A stretch of 7,815 nucleotides of DNA from an uncultured Collinsella sp. (GCA_958421035.1 CATZKS010000103.1:1-7815); one strand, 5' to 3'; shown: positions 1-5,569, counted from the stretch's first letter. Made by a program: numbers and translations. Notes: a model not told the origin generated them from the letters alone.

Positions 1-131
1 CTGGTATAGATATATCGTTCCAGCAAAAGAGAAGGTATCGTGACTATTTTAGATCTATATGGCCAATTCGAGCCCTCGCCATGGCAATTGTTGCAGCTGG
101 GTTTCTTTTCATTAAAATTTCACTTTGGTAA
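1..131 (+). CDS. 3' end of an unidentified gene, C-terminal membrane segment
   Basis: The third forward frame is open from the window edge to a TAA at 129-131, giving about 42 residues. The visible protein is basic and aromatic (KRRYRDYFRSIW) and then has a hydrophobic stretch (roughly LAMAIVAAGFLFIKISLW) running to the last residue. It looks like the tail of an integral or membrane-anchored protein ending in a transmembrane helix. The start and most of the gene lie outside the window, so no family can be named. The stretch is AT-richer than the genes to its right. It converges on the tRNA gene. A short chance reading frame cannot be excluded. Confidence 0.45.
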   Translation, partial: GIDISFQQKRRYRDYFRSIWPIRALAMAIVAAGFLFIKISLW

Positions 132-208
132 ATCCCCGCCCCTAAGCATTAAACCCGAAGTCCACCGAGTGGGCGAATTCCGGCGGATGTGCGCCTGAAA
201 TCGGCAAC

Positions 209-232
209 AAAAAAGCCGCCCGAAGGCGGCTA
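209..232 (-). terminator. Rho-independent terminator of the tRNA-Thr gene
   Basis: Read on the - strand, a perfect GCCGCC / GGCGGC stem with a TTCG tetraloop (215-230) is followed directly by TTTTTT (209-214). It begins about 13 nt after the tRNA CCA end, as expected for a single-tRNA transcript. On the + strand there is no U-run, so it should act in one direction only. Confidence 0.9.
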
Positions 233-242
233 TCTTGTGCAA

Positions 243-318
243 TGGAGCCAGCGACCGGGCTCGAACCGGTGACCCCCGCTTTACGAGAGCGGTGCTCTAC
301 CAACTGAGCTACGCTGGC
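243..318 (-). tRNA. tRNA-Thr (anticodon CGT)
   Basis: The 76-nt gene folds fully. The acceptor stem GCCAGCG pairs with CGCTGGC, the D arm is GCTC/GAGC, and the anticodon stem CCGCT/AGCGG encloses the loop CTCGTAA, giving anticodon CGT, which reads ACG (Thr). The T arm is ACCGG-TTCGAAC-CCGGT, followed by discriminator T and an encoded CCA. All invariant positions checked (T33, TTC, D-loop GG) are present, so it should be functional. It stands alone between its own promoter and terminator. tRNA genes are common integration sites, but no repeated 3' fragment or integrase was seen nearby. Confidence 0.97.
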
Positions 319-357
319 GGCCATGTGGTGACGCAACTGAGGCGTCAACGGCTGTCT

Positions 358-386
358 ATGATACGGGACATCGCAAATCCGCGCAA
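358..386 (-). promoter_or_regulatory. Sigma-70-type promoter of tRNA-Thr
   Basis: On the - strand, TTGCGC (-35, 386-381) is separated by exactly 17 nt from TATCAT (-10, 363-358; five of six consensus bases). Predicted initiation near 351 leaves a leader of about 33 nt before the mature tRNA 5' end at 318. Position and spacing support the call; the -35 is only a partial match. Confidence 0.6.
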
Positions 387-435
387 GTGTTCTGACGGCT
401 TTTCTCACTTTAAATGCACTAATATTGGAGACGTG

Positions 436-513
436 ATGTCTTGCTCTTACGGGTCTCAAGCAGAATGGGGCAGTGATGGCTCAACCCAAGATTCTTCTCA
501 CACGCATCGATGA
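436..513 (+). CDS. Possible 25-codon leader peptide overlapping the EIIB start
   Basis: An ATG at 436 follows a good GGAG ribosome-binding site (427-430, 5 nt spacing) and opens a 25-codon frame rich in Ser/Gly/His that stops at 511-513, about 38 nt inside the EIIB gene in another frame. The EIIB start itself has only a modest GGGG signal. A ribosome loading here could feed the EIIB start by translational coupling, or the frame could be chance. No product family is recognisable. It is listed because its ribosome-binding site is stronger than that of the real gene. Confidence 0.25.
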   Translation: MSCSYGSQAEWGSDGSTQDSSHTHR

Positions 514-955
514 TCGGTTTATTTACGGGCAAGACGTTGAGCTGTGGAATGAGGCGGTTGGTTCCAACCTCGTCCTGATCGTTAACGACGAGATTGCGGC
601 GGATTCACGCAAGTGGGCGCCTATGAGGGTCGCGGCGCCCGAGGGCGTGTGGACACGGTTTTTCTCGGTGCAAAGGACCGTCGACATCATTCATACCGCA
701 ACGCCGCGTCAGTTGATTCTGATCATGGTGGCCTCACCCGCCGAAGCGCTCGCGCTGGTTAAGGGTGGTGTGCCGATCACCAAGATCAGCATCGGCCATA
801 TGCAGGCAGGGGAGGGCAAGCGCCCCATAACGCCCGCAGTCGCCGTAGACGACGCAGATGTCGCCGCCTTCAAAGAGCTACAAAAGCTCGGCATAGAGCT
901 GGAAATCCGCTATCTCCCCAGCTCCAATCCTGATCCCCTCCGACTAGTCATTTAA
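476..955 (+). CDS. PTS mannose/fructose/sorbose-family EIIB subunit, orphan, active-site His replaced by Tyr
   Basis: The product is about 159 residues, the normal length for a cytoplasmic EIIB of the mannose (PTS-II-Man) family. Normally this subunit takes phosphate from EIIA on a His in the signature RIDDRLIHGQ and passes it to the sugar carried by EIIC/EIID. The signature is clear at the N-terminus (LTRIDDRFIYGQ) and so are the family C-terminal parts (KISIGHMQAGEGK, then VAVDDADVAAFKELQKLGIELEIR). The catalytic His is a Tyr, codon TAC at 524-526. No EIIA, EIIC or EIID gene adjoins it, so it is an orphan. The ATG at 476 is preferred over the GTG at 473 because GGGG at 467-470 then has 5 nt spacing. 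The fold is secure; phosphotransfer is doubtful, and a regulatory or decoy role is inference. Confidence 0.85.
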   Translation: MAQPKILLTRIDDRFIYGQDVELWNEAVGSNLVLIVNDEIAADSRKWAPMRVAAPEGVWTRFFSVQRTVDIIHTATPRQLILIMVASPAEALALVKGGVPITKISIGHMQAGEGKRPITPAVAVDDADVAAFKELQKLGIELEIRYLPSSNPDPLRLVI

Positions 956-979
956 AAACGTCCCCAATGACTGGGTAGC

Positions 980-1010
980 AAAACGCCCGTCGGCGGTGTG
1001 CCGGCGGGCG
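980..1010 (-). terminator. Terminator of galM, possibly shared with the convergent EIIB gene
   Basis: An 11-bp stem (984-994 with 1000-1010, one G-T wobble or mismatch, 5-nt loop) is followed on the - strand by TTTT, which makes a good intrinsic terminator for galM, 29 nt past its stop. On the + strand it lies 28 nt after the EIIB stop and is followed by a weaker CTGTTGTG, so it may also stop EIIB transcription. Confidence 0.75.
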
Positions 1011-1038
1011 CTGTTGTGCGATATGTTGCGCTGTGGGC

Positions 1039-2091
1039 TTAGTGCCTCATAAAATGGTATTCGATCACATTGCTGTAGGGATGACCCGGGCCCACAATGC
1101 CCTGCGGGAACAGCGGCTGGTGCGGTGTGTCGGGGTACATCTCTGCCTCGAGGGCAAAGCCGGCACCCCAGCCATAGTTGGCGTCGTCCTTGGCGTGCTC
1201 GTCGTCCAGCCAGTTGCCGGTGTAGAGCTGCACGCCCGGGGCGGTGGTGTAGTAGTCCAGCTCGCGGCCGGTCCACATCTCCTCGACGTGCAGGGCGCGG
1301 CGCAGATTGCGGCCGTACTGATAGCCATCGATGCACAGACAGTGATCGTAGCCACGGGCCTGCTTAATCTGCGGATCGTCGGTCTCCATGCCAGGCGCGA
1401 CGGGGCGCAGCTCGCGAAAGTCAAACGGCGTGCCCTCGACCGGAGCAATCTCGCCGGTGGGGATGTTCTGCTCGTTGATGGGCAGGTAGTGGGCAGCGTT
1501 GGCAACAAAGAAGTGCTCGCAGTCCATGCCGGCGTTATGGCCGGCAAGGTTAAAGTACGTGTGGTTGGTCATGGACACGTAGGTGGCGCGGTCGCTCTCG
1601 CAGCCGTATTCGATACGGAAGCGGCCGGTGCGTGTCACGGTAAACACGGCCGTAAAGGTGCGGTTGCCGGGCAGGCCCAGCTCACCGTCCTCAAGCGAGG
1701 TGGTCATGCGCACGGCGTTATGGACCTCGTCGAGCTCAACATCCCACACGCGCTTGTGCAGACCATGCTCAAGATCGCTGTGCAGGTTGTTGACGCCTTC
1801 GTTGGCTGGCATATGCCAGTCCGTGCCGGCGATGGTAATCGTGGCGCCCGCGGTGCGGTTTGCCACGGGGCCGATGGTCGCGCCAAAGCAGGCGGGGTTG
1901 TCAAAGTAATCCTCGAGCTTATCGAAGCCCAGCACCACATCGCGCACGTTGCCGGGAATGTCGGGCACGTCGATGCCCAGCACGGTGGCGCCATAGTCCA
2001 TAATGCGAACGCAGATCTCGGGCCCGTTGAGGGTGTAGCGATGAACGGGGGTACCGCACGGCGCGGTGCCGAAAAGCTCGGAAGTGATCAT
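1039..2091 (-). CDS. galM: Aldose 1-epimerase (mutarotase)
   Basis: The 350-residue product interconverts the alpha and beta anomers of galactose or glucose in the cytoplasm, the entry step of the Leloir pathway. Family landmarks are in order: NRTAG near 78 (substrate-binding Arg79), NNLH at 101-104 (His104), MTNHTYFNLAG with catalytic His177, GYDH at 247-250, PGVQLYTGN near 285, and GFALEAEMYPD with catalytic base Glu315. Length and all catalytic residues are normal. The ATG at 2091 is chosen because AGGA lies 6-7 nt upstream; an upstream in-frame ATG at 2151 would add 20 unconserved residues and lacks a good site. It is divergent from the DeoR-family gene and convergent with the EIIB gene. 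The neighbouring regulator may control it, but no other galactose genes are visible. Some family members act on other aldoses. Confidence 0.95.
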   Translation of the reverse strand: MITSELFGTAPCGTPVHRYTLNGPEICVRIMDYGATVLGIDVPDIPGNVRDVVLGFDKLEDYFDNPACFGATIGPVANRTAGATITIAGTDWHMPANEGVNNLHSDLEHGLHKRVWDVELDEVHNAVRMTTSLEDGELGLPGNRTFTAVFTVTRTGRFRIEYGCESDRATYVSMTNHTYFNLAGHNAGMDCEHFFVANAAHYLPINEQNIPTGEIAPVEGTPFDFRELRPVAPGMETDDPQIKQARGYDHCLCIDGYQYGRNLRRALHVEEMWTGRELDYYTTAPGVQLYTGNWLDDEHAKDDANYGWGAGFALEAEMYPDTPHQPLFPQGIVGPGHPYSNVIEYHFMRH

Positions 2092-2190
2092 TTGGTTCCT
2101 AACATCGAGGTATTTCGGACAAACTGTAGCGCGAACAGGCGAGATTATCACTACACCCCACTAAAGCAGGGGGTATTTTTCTCAAAAAAG

Positions 2191-2270
2191 TGATGATTGA
2201 AACTGTGCGGGCGTTCATTTTTGACGCGTACGAGTCTGATACAATTTGTTCGTTACTGTTTGAATGATAT
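2191..2270. promoter_or_regulatory. Candidate operator half-sites in the galM-regulator divergent region
   Basis: The divergent spacer (2092-2297) holds two related 13-mers in opposite orientation: TGATGATTGAAAC at 2191-2203, whose complement reads GTTTCAATCATCA, and GTTTGAATGATAT at 2258-2270. They share GTTT-AAT-AT. DeoR-family repressors commonly bind repeated sites in the spacer beside their own gene, so these are candidates for the neighbouring regulator. For galM, GATAAT on the - strand (2148-2143) is a possible -10 without a convincing -35. Confidence 0.25.
2237..2245 (+). promoter_or_regulatory. Extended -10 promoter of the DeoR-family gene
   Basis: TGATACAAT is an extended -10 element (TGn followed by TACAAT, five of six consensus bases). 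Initiation near 2252 would give a leader of about 45 nt. The nearby TTGACG (2221-2226) is only about 13 nt upstream of the hexamer, too close to be a standard -35, so recognition would rest on the extended -10. One candidate operator half-site (2258-2270) would sit just downstream of the start point. Confidence 0.45.
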
Positions 2271-2297
2271 GCGCGCAAAGAACGGCGAGGATTCATC

Positions 2298-3062
2298 GTG
2301 ATTAAGGCAGAGCGACAGGATAAGGTTCGTCAGCTGCTCGAAGAGCAGGGCACGGTCTCGGTTAAGGAGATTTCGGATGCGCTTGGCGTTTCGGACATGA
2401 CGATTCGCCGCGACCTCGAAGAACTTGCGAGCCTGGGCGAGATTGAACGCGTGCACGGAGGAGCCCGTAGCGCACAGGGCCGTCCCCACGCTATGTTGCG
2501 CCGCGAGTATTCGCACAGCGAAAAGCGCACTAAGCATGCCGAGGAAAAGCTGCAGATTGCGCGCCATGCTGTGGAGCTTATCGAGGAAGGCTCGACCATC
2601 TTTTTGGGCACGGGTACTACGGTGGAGCAGATGGCCTCGATGTTGCCGGCGTTTCGCCTGCGCATTGTGACCAATTCGCTTTCGGTGTTTAACCTGCTTG
2701 AGGCGCGCGAAGACTGCGACCTGTGCCTCGTGGGCGGTATGTACCGTCGCCGCACCGCCGCTTTTGTGGGACCAACGGCCGAGGATACCCTGCGTGCGCT
2801 GGGCATCGATGCGGCGTTTATCGGTGCCAACGGCATCTTGGACGGTGACGTATCTACGTCCAACATGGACGAGGGCCGTATCCAGCAGCTCGCCTTTAGC
2901 AAGGCAGACTCGCGCTACCTGATCGCCGATTCCAGCAAAATCGGCAAGCGCGACTTCTACACCTTCTGCCGCCTGGACAGTTTGGACGCCGTGGTGTGCG
3001 AGCCGGATATTGCAAATGAGGATCGCGCCGCCATCGAGGAGCACACGCAGGTCATTTGTTAG
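2298..3062 (+). CDS. DeoR/GlpR-family sugar-phosphate-responsive transcriptional regulator
   Basis: The product has 254 residues, the usual family length. The N-terminal winged helix-turn-helix is complete: VKEISDALGVSDMTIRRDLEEL (about 22-43) is followed by the family signature IERVHGGA (49-56). The C-terminal DeoR sensor domain (about 75-235), related to sugar-phosphate isomerases, shows FLGTGTT near 102-108, TNSLSV at 125-130, LVGGMYRRRT near 144-153, FIGANGI at 174-180 and ADSSKIGK at 210-217. Such proteins usually repress sugar-uptake or catabolic genes until a phosphorylated sugar releases them. The GTG start has GCGAGG 7-8 nt upstream and gives the typical N-terminus. It is divergent from galM, so control of galM and itself is the simplest guess. 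The exact inducer cannot be read; LacR, FruR or GlpR type are all possible. Confidence 0.93.
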   Translation: MIKAERQDKVRQLLEEQGTVSVKEISDALGVSDMTIRRDLEELASLGEIERVHGGARSAQGRPHAMLRREYSHSEKRTKHAEEKLQIARHAVELIEEGSTIFLGTGTTVEQMASMLPAFRLRIVTNSLSVFNLLEAREDCDLCLVGGMYRRRTAAFVGPTAEDTLRALGIDAAFIGANGILDGDVSTSNMDEGRIQQLAFSKADSRYLIADSSKIGKRDFYTFCRLDSLDAVVCEPDIANEDRAAIEEHTQVIC

Positions 3063-3103
3063 CAAGCGCTGCGGGAGATCGGACCAAGTATTCAGTTTGT
3101 GGG

Positions 3104-3409
3104 CTAGACCAGGCGGCCGTAGTCCTGTGACTGATGAAAGACATGGGCGATATAGATCGTATCGCGCTCAAACTTGTAAAGACACACGTATTTGTTGACG
3201 GTAAACGATCGATAATTGCGTGCCGCCAGCTCTCGTATGTGGGAGAGGGGCCGTAGGAGCGGCTGCTCGCGAAGCAGATCAAGCTGATATTCAAACTCAG
3301 CAACAAAATTGCCTGCTGCACGTGGGTTCATAAGGATTTGAGCAAGGTATCTGACAATAGCCTCGTATTCATATTGTGCGCTTTCGAGTATTACGACGTT
3401 ATAGGCCAT
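3104..3409 (-). CDS. RelE/ParE-family toxin of a type II toxin-antitoxin pair
   Basis: The 101-residue, mostly basic protein has the RelE/ParE order: an N-terminal helical pair (about 8-47), then REQPLLRPL, a strand with ARNYRSFTVNKY (63-74) and YKFERDTIYIAHVFHQSQDY (78-97), which matches the family ending of a hydrophobic strand, His-Gln-Ser-hydrophilic, and Asp. Members cleave ribosome-bound mRNA (RelE) or poison gyrase (ParE); which applies cannot be decided from this sequence. Arg64, Arg67, Lys73, Arg82 and His92 are candidate functional residues. Its ATG at 3409 lies inside the antitoxin gene (11-nt overlap), which points to translational coupling and one bicistronic mRNA. It converges on the DeoR-family gene with a 41-bp gap and no clear terminator. 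Confidence 0.88.
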   Translation of the reverse strand: MAYNVVILESAQYEYEAIVRYLAQILMNPRAAGNFVAEFEYQLDLLREQPLLRPLSHIRELAARNYRSFTVNKYVCLYKFERDTIYIAHVFHQSQDYGRLV

Positions 3410-3665
3410 ATTTGTCTCGTATCGCGGTCGCGAAGGAGTCGTAGTCGCTGTAGTCGCCTTGCGATATCTCGTCTTCTGCCAACATCATACGAGACAGCAG
3501 CTTGGCTTTGGCGATTTCGTCTTGCATGAGACGATACTGGTCGCTGCTGATGCAGTGCATGGCCTCATAGCCGTTCTTAGTTACGGTGACGTCGCGCTCG
3601 GACTCAACAAGCGCGGTAAATGCAGCGGTGTCCTTCATGTCTCGGACGGGCACACAGGTGGGCAT
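3399..3665 (-). CDS. Phd/YefM-family antitoxin
   Basis: The product has 88 residues. The N-terminal half fits the Phd/YefM DNA-binding domain: VPVRDMKDTAAFTALVESE (5-23) matches the usual helix beginning with V/I-x-x-R-D/E, and DVTVTKNGYEAMHCISSDQY (25-44) is the conserved two-strand segment ending in a hydrophobic-SxxxY helix. The acidic C-terminal third (LAEDEISQGDYSDYDSF, 62-78) would wrap and neutralise the toxin. The ATG at 3665 is secured by a perfect AGGAGG (3676-3671) with 5 nt spacing; an upstream in-frame ATG at 3728 lacks one. The antitoxin-first order with overlapping toxin is standard. Autorepression at its promoter is expected for the family. Confidence 0.87.
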   Translation of the reverse strand: MPTCVPVRDMKDTAAFTALVESERDVTVTKNGYEAMHCISSDQYRLMQDEIAKAKLLSRMMLAEDEISQGDYSDYDSFATAIRDKYGL

Positions 3666-3690
3666 AGGTACCTCCTTTGCGTTGGGACAC

Positions 3691-3700
3691 AATTGTACCA
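3691..3700 (-). promoter_or_regulatory. Extended -10 promoter of the toxin-antitoxin operon with palindrome
   Basis: On the - strand TGGTACAATT is an extended -10 (TG-n-TACAAT). It overlaps the perfect 8-bp palindrome ACAATTGT (3690-3697), so an antitoxin bound there would cover the -10, the usual autorepression arrangement. Initiation near 3685 would leave a ~20-nt leader carrying the AGGAGG site. Confidence 0.5.
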
Positions 3701-3704
3701 CGCC

Positions 3705-3733
3705 TTGACAAGAATTCGGTACCGTCAAATTGT
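3705..3733 (+). promoter_or_regulatory. Possible promoter of the HTH_17 gene
   Basis: A perfect TTGACA (3705-3710) is followed after 17 nt by AATTGT (3728-3733), a poor -10 with three of six consensus bases. The inverted repeat TTGAC (3705-3709) / GTCAA (3724-3728) lies across it. It runs divergently from the toxin-antitoxin promoter only a few bases away, so the two could share a regulator. Confidence 0.3.
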
Positions 3734-3779
3734 CTCAATCTGTAACGGGTGGGTGTGATCGGAGAGTCTGAGGGTCTTT

Positions 3780-4019
3780 ATGGGTGGAGCAAACGGCGTG
3801 ACATGCGCTGTTGAATCCGTACGCCCGCTTGCGTTTTCGAGTGAAGAGGCAGCAAAGTTGATTGGCGTAAGCGCGAAGACCCTTGCAAATTGGCGCTGTC
3901 CTAGTAAGGGGCCGGAGTACATTCGCCTCGGCAAATCCTCGCGATCCCATGTTCTTTATTGTTACGATGATCATGAGGCTTGGCTGCACTCTCTGCGCCA
4001 GCAGGCCAAGGTAAATTGA
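3780..4019 (+). CDS. Small HTH_17 / excisionase-like DNA-binding protein
   Basis: The product is 79 residues and almost entirely one MerR/excisionase-type helix-turn-helix. FSSEEAAKLIGVSAKTLANW (19-38) forms the helix-turn-helix, GPEYIRLGKSSRSHVLY (44-60) is the wing that usually ends in Val-x-Tyr, and DDHEAWL (63-69) is the usual closing helix D-x-x-x-W-L. It carries no other domain. Such proteins act as phage or plasmid excisionases or as small regulators; there is no integrase in view, so the partner is unknown. The ATG at 3780 has GAGGG with 5 nt spacing, though a GTG at 3798 with GGAG upstream is a possible shorter start. It sits between the toxin-antitoxin pair and the R-M genes, consistent with mobile-DNA origin, but a role with either is inference. 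Confidence 0.75.
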   Translation: MGGANGVTCAVESVRPLAFSSEEAAKLIGVSAKTLANWRCPSKGPEYIRLGKSSRSHVLYCYDDHEAWLHSLRQQAKVN

Positions 4020-4061
4020 TTGATAGCTGTTGGGCGCGGACAATATCGTTTGGACGGGTAT

Positions 4062-4077
4062 AGCATGGTTCCATGCT
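4062..4077. repeat. Short perfect inverted repeat (hairpin)
   Basis: AGCATGG and CCATGCT are separated by only TT. A second, outer pair of complementary arms, CGCGGA (4035-4040) and TCCGCG (4077-4082), could extend it, with a 21-nt bulge on the left. No U-run follows on either strand, so it is not a typical terminator; a protein-binding site or RNA structure is possible. Confidence 0.4.
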
Positions 4078-4358
4078 CCGCGTTGCTAATTGCGCCGCTG
4101 CGTCATTTGTGAAATGGAATGATTGATGATGGAGAGGCGTGAGGTTCTCGGCTTGCCGCTTTTCACTTGGACTAATGACTGCGGCGGCAGAAAAATGTCC
4201 TGGCGAACGACTATCGTATAGAACGCAGCGGTGGTTAGATGGGTCTTCGCGGTTTGAGTGGTACATGGATTGTCGGATGTGGGAGACGTGAGAAACCCAT
4301 GGTTTGGGGCAAGGTTGCTATTCTGACGAGTTTATCTCTTCATCCCTGTGGCAAAATG

Positions 4359-4373
4359 AGGACATATTGTCCT
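4359..4373. promoter_or_regulatory. Candidate autoregulatory operator of the methyltransferase (SsoII-type)
   Basis: AGGACATATTGTCCT is a perfect inverted repeat: 6-bp arms AGGACA (4359-4364) and TGTCCT (4368-4373) around TAT. As I recall it, the operator bound by the helix-turn-helix part of M.SsoII and M.Ecl18kI is AGGACAAATTGTCCT, which differs at one central base. It ends 23 bp before the methyltransferase ATG and includes CATATT, a possible -10, so binding would block transcription. The gene it precedes encodes an N-terminal HTH, as M.SsoII does. Confidence 0.7.
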
Positions 4374-4385
4374 GTTATCTATCCA

Positions 4386-4390
4386 GAAGG
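4386..4390 (+). promoter_or_regulatory. Ribosome-binding site deciding the methyltransferase start
   Basis: GAAGG with 6 nt spacing to the ATG at 4397 favours this start. The in-frame ATG at 4304 would add 31 residues of non-homologous, Ser/Cys-rich sequence translated through the operator and has no comparable site. Confidence 0.7.
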
Positions 4391-4396
4391 TGCGTC

Positions 4397-5569
4397 ATGC
4401 AATTATCAGCAGATGAGGTAAAGGCCAAGAGACAGGAGCTCGGCTTGACTCAGAAGGAATTCGCCGCTGCCCTAGGCATGGGCCCCAACGGCGAGCGAAC
4501 GGTGCGCCGCTGGGAGGCAGGCGAAACAAGGCCCACCGCAGCCGAGTCGAAGTACATCTCCACCCTCGGCCATCGCGCCCCCTTTGCACCCGCAGGGGAG
4601 GGGAAGCCTGCCTTCACCTTCATCGACCTGTTCGCGGGCATCGGCGGGATCCGCATGCCGTTCCAGGAGCTGGGCGGCAGGTGCGTCTTCTCCTGCGAGT
4701 GGGATAAGTTTGCGCAGAAGACCTACCGCATGAACTACGGCGAAACCCCGGCGGGGGACATCCGTGAGGTCGCCGCTTCAGACATCCCCGACTTCGACGT
4801 GCTGCTCGCTGGCTTTCCATGCCAGCCGTTCTCGCTTGCGGGTGTGTCCAAGAAGCGCTCCCTTGGTCGCGCTACGGGCTTCGAAGACAAGACGCAGGGC
4901 ACGCTCTTCTTCGAGGTTGCACGCATCCTGAACGAGAAGCGCCCGAAGGCGTTCCTGCTCGAGAACGTGAAGAATCTGATCAGTCACGACAGGGGCAGAA
5001 CGTTCGACGTCATCATGCAGGTCCTCCAGGACGAGCTCGGTTACCACGTTCACTACAAGGTTCTGGACTCCAAGGGTTGGACATGCCAGCACCGCGAGCG
5101 CATCTACATTGTTGGCTTTCGCGACGATGTGGAGTTCTCTTGGGACGACCTCGACTGCCCGAACAGTGGTCAGAAAGCCGCGGAGATTCTGGAGGAGGAT
5201 GCGGACGCGAGGTACGTGCTCTCCGACAAGCTGTGGTCATATTTGAAAGCATACAAGGCCAAGCACGAGGCCGCCGGCAACGGGTTCGGCTACGGTCTTA
5301 TCACTCCATCGGACACCACGAGGACGCTCTCCGCACGCTATCATAAGGACGGTAGTGAGATCTTGGTCTCGCGCGGCGAGGGCGAGAACCCCCGTAAGCT
5401 GACCCCTAGAGAGTGCGCGCGCTTGCAGGGATTTCCCGACCGGTTCATAATCCCGGTCTCCGACACACAGGCCTACCGCCAGTTCGGCAATTCGGTGACG
5501 GTCCCTGTAATACGGTCGGTGGCCAAGCTCATGATGGGAGCGTGTCAGGATGGATTACGGGGCGCTTAG
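4397..5569 (+). CDS. Type II DNA (cytosine-5)-methyltransferase with N-terminal HTH, EcoRII/SsoII/Dcm group
   Basis: The 390-residue enzyme transfers methyl from S-adenosylmethionine to cytosine C5 in the R-M target, protecting host DNA. Residues 4-50 form an XRE-like helix-turn-helix (LTQKEFAAALGMG, then ERTVRRWEAGETRPT). All m5C motifs follow: I (FIDLFAGIGGIR, 75-86), IV (GFPCQPFS, 139-146, catalytic Cys142), VI (LLENVKNL, Glu189), VIII (QHRERIYIVGF, 231-241), IX (LTPRECARLQGFP, 335-347) and X (RQFGNSVTVPV, 361-371). The target-recognition part contains TRTLSARYHKDGSEILV (308-324), which I know from the Dcm/M.EcoRII/M.SsoII group that methylates CCWGG or CCNGG. The extended N-terminus in this group represses its own promoter, and a matching operator lies upstream. 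The gene overlaps the endonuclease start by 20 nt. Confidence 0.97.
   Translation: MQLSADEVKAKRQELGLTQKEFAAALGMGPNGERTVRRWEAGETRPTAAESKYISTLGHRAPFAPAGEGKPAFTFIDLFAGIGGIRMPFQELGGRCVFSCEWDKFAQKTYRMNYGETPAGDIREVAASDIPDFDVLLAGFPCQPFSLAGVSKKRSLGRATGFEDKTQGTLFFEVARILNEKRPKAFLLENVKNLISHDRGRTFDVIMQVLQDELGYHVHYKVLDSKGWTCQHRERIYIVGFRDDVEFSWDDLDCPNSGQKAAEILEEDADARYVLSDKLWSYLKAYKAKHEAAGNGFGYGLITPSDTTRTLSARYHKDGSEILVSRGEGENPRKLTPRECARLQGFPDRFIIPVSDTQAYRQFGNSVTVPVIRSVAKLMMGACQDGLRGA
5423..5451 (+). promoter_or_regulatory. Possible internal promoter for the endonuclease
   Basis: TTGCAG (5423-5428), a 17-nt spacer and CATAAT (5446-5451, five of six -10 consensus bases) lie in the 3' part of the methyltransferase gene, about 100 bp before the endonuclease ATG. 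The bases also encode conserved motif IX, so the match may be accidental. If active, it would free the endonuclease from the upstream operator. Confidence 0.25.

Larger units (their letters stand above)
4020..4396. other. Non-coding stretch between the HTH_17 gene and the R-M operon
   Basis: No convincing gene was found in these 377 bp. The stretch contains a short perfect hairpin at 4062-4077, a GGACAATAT motif at 4038-4046 that equals one half of the operator further right, a near-palindrome AAACCCATGGTTT near 4293, and the operator and ribosome-binding site of the methyltransferase. A 31-codon frame (4126-4221) with a weak GGA signal is present but unrecognisable. Base composition is less G/C-biased than the flanking genes. 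It may be remnant DNA at the edge of an inserted R-M module. Confidence 0.5.

Noticed and set aside
243..318. tRNA-Thr as the attachment site of the accessory island
   Set aside because: The island starts about 2.8 kb away, with ordinary genes between; no duplicated tRNA 3' end and no integrase were seen.
142..513. Frames on both strands running across the tRNA
   Set aside because: They translate the tRNA itself (familiar false peptides such as SVAQLVEHRS and SDRARTGDP). Only the tail from the ATG at 436 has independent support, from its ribosome-binding site.
1033..2193. 386-codon + strand frame opposite galM
   Set aside because: It is the mirror of the galM coding strand, low in complexity (Val/Ala/Gly/His), with no family resemblance, while galM has all catalytic motifs.
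2253..3065. 270-codon - strand frame opposite the DeoR-family gene
   Set aside because: Antisense to a gene with a clear domain structure; the open frame is explained by G/C-rich third positions.
3712..3723. Adjacent GAATTC and GGTACC resembling a cloning polylinker
   Set aside because: No other vector sequence nearby, and the bases belong to a natural-looking divergent promoter region; two hexamers side by side can occur by chance.
4126..4221. 31-codon + strand frame in the gene-free stretch
   Set aside because: Weak GGA signal, unrecognisable product and no conservation information; kept only as a note in the stretch description.
3901..4266. 121-codon - strand frame across the HTH_17 gene end and the gene-free stretch
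   Set aside because: No ribosome-binding site, no domain, irregular composition, and it overlaps the better supported HTH_17 gene.
4304..4396. Longer methyltransferase start at the ATG 4304
   Set aside because: It would translate through the operator and add residues not seen in the family; the ATG at 4397 has a ribosome-binding site and starts right at the HTH.
4819..5346. 175-codon + strand frame inside the methyltransferase gene
   Set aside because: Out-of-frame shadow of methyltransferase motifs IV-VIII, with no start signal.
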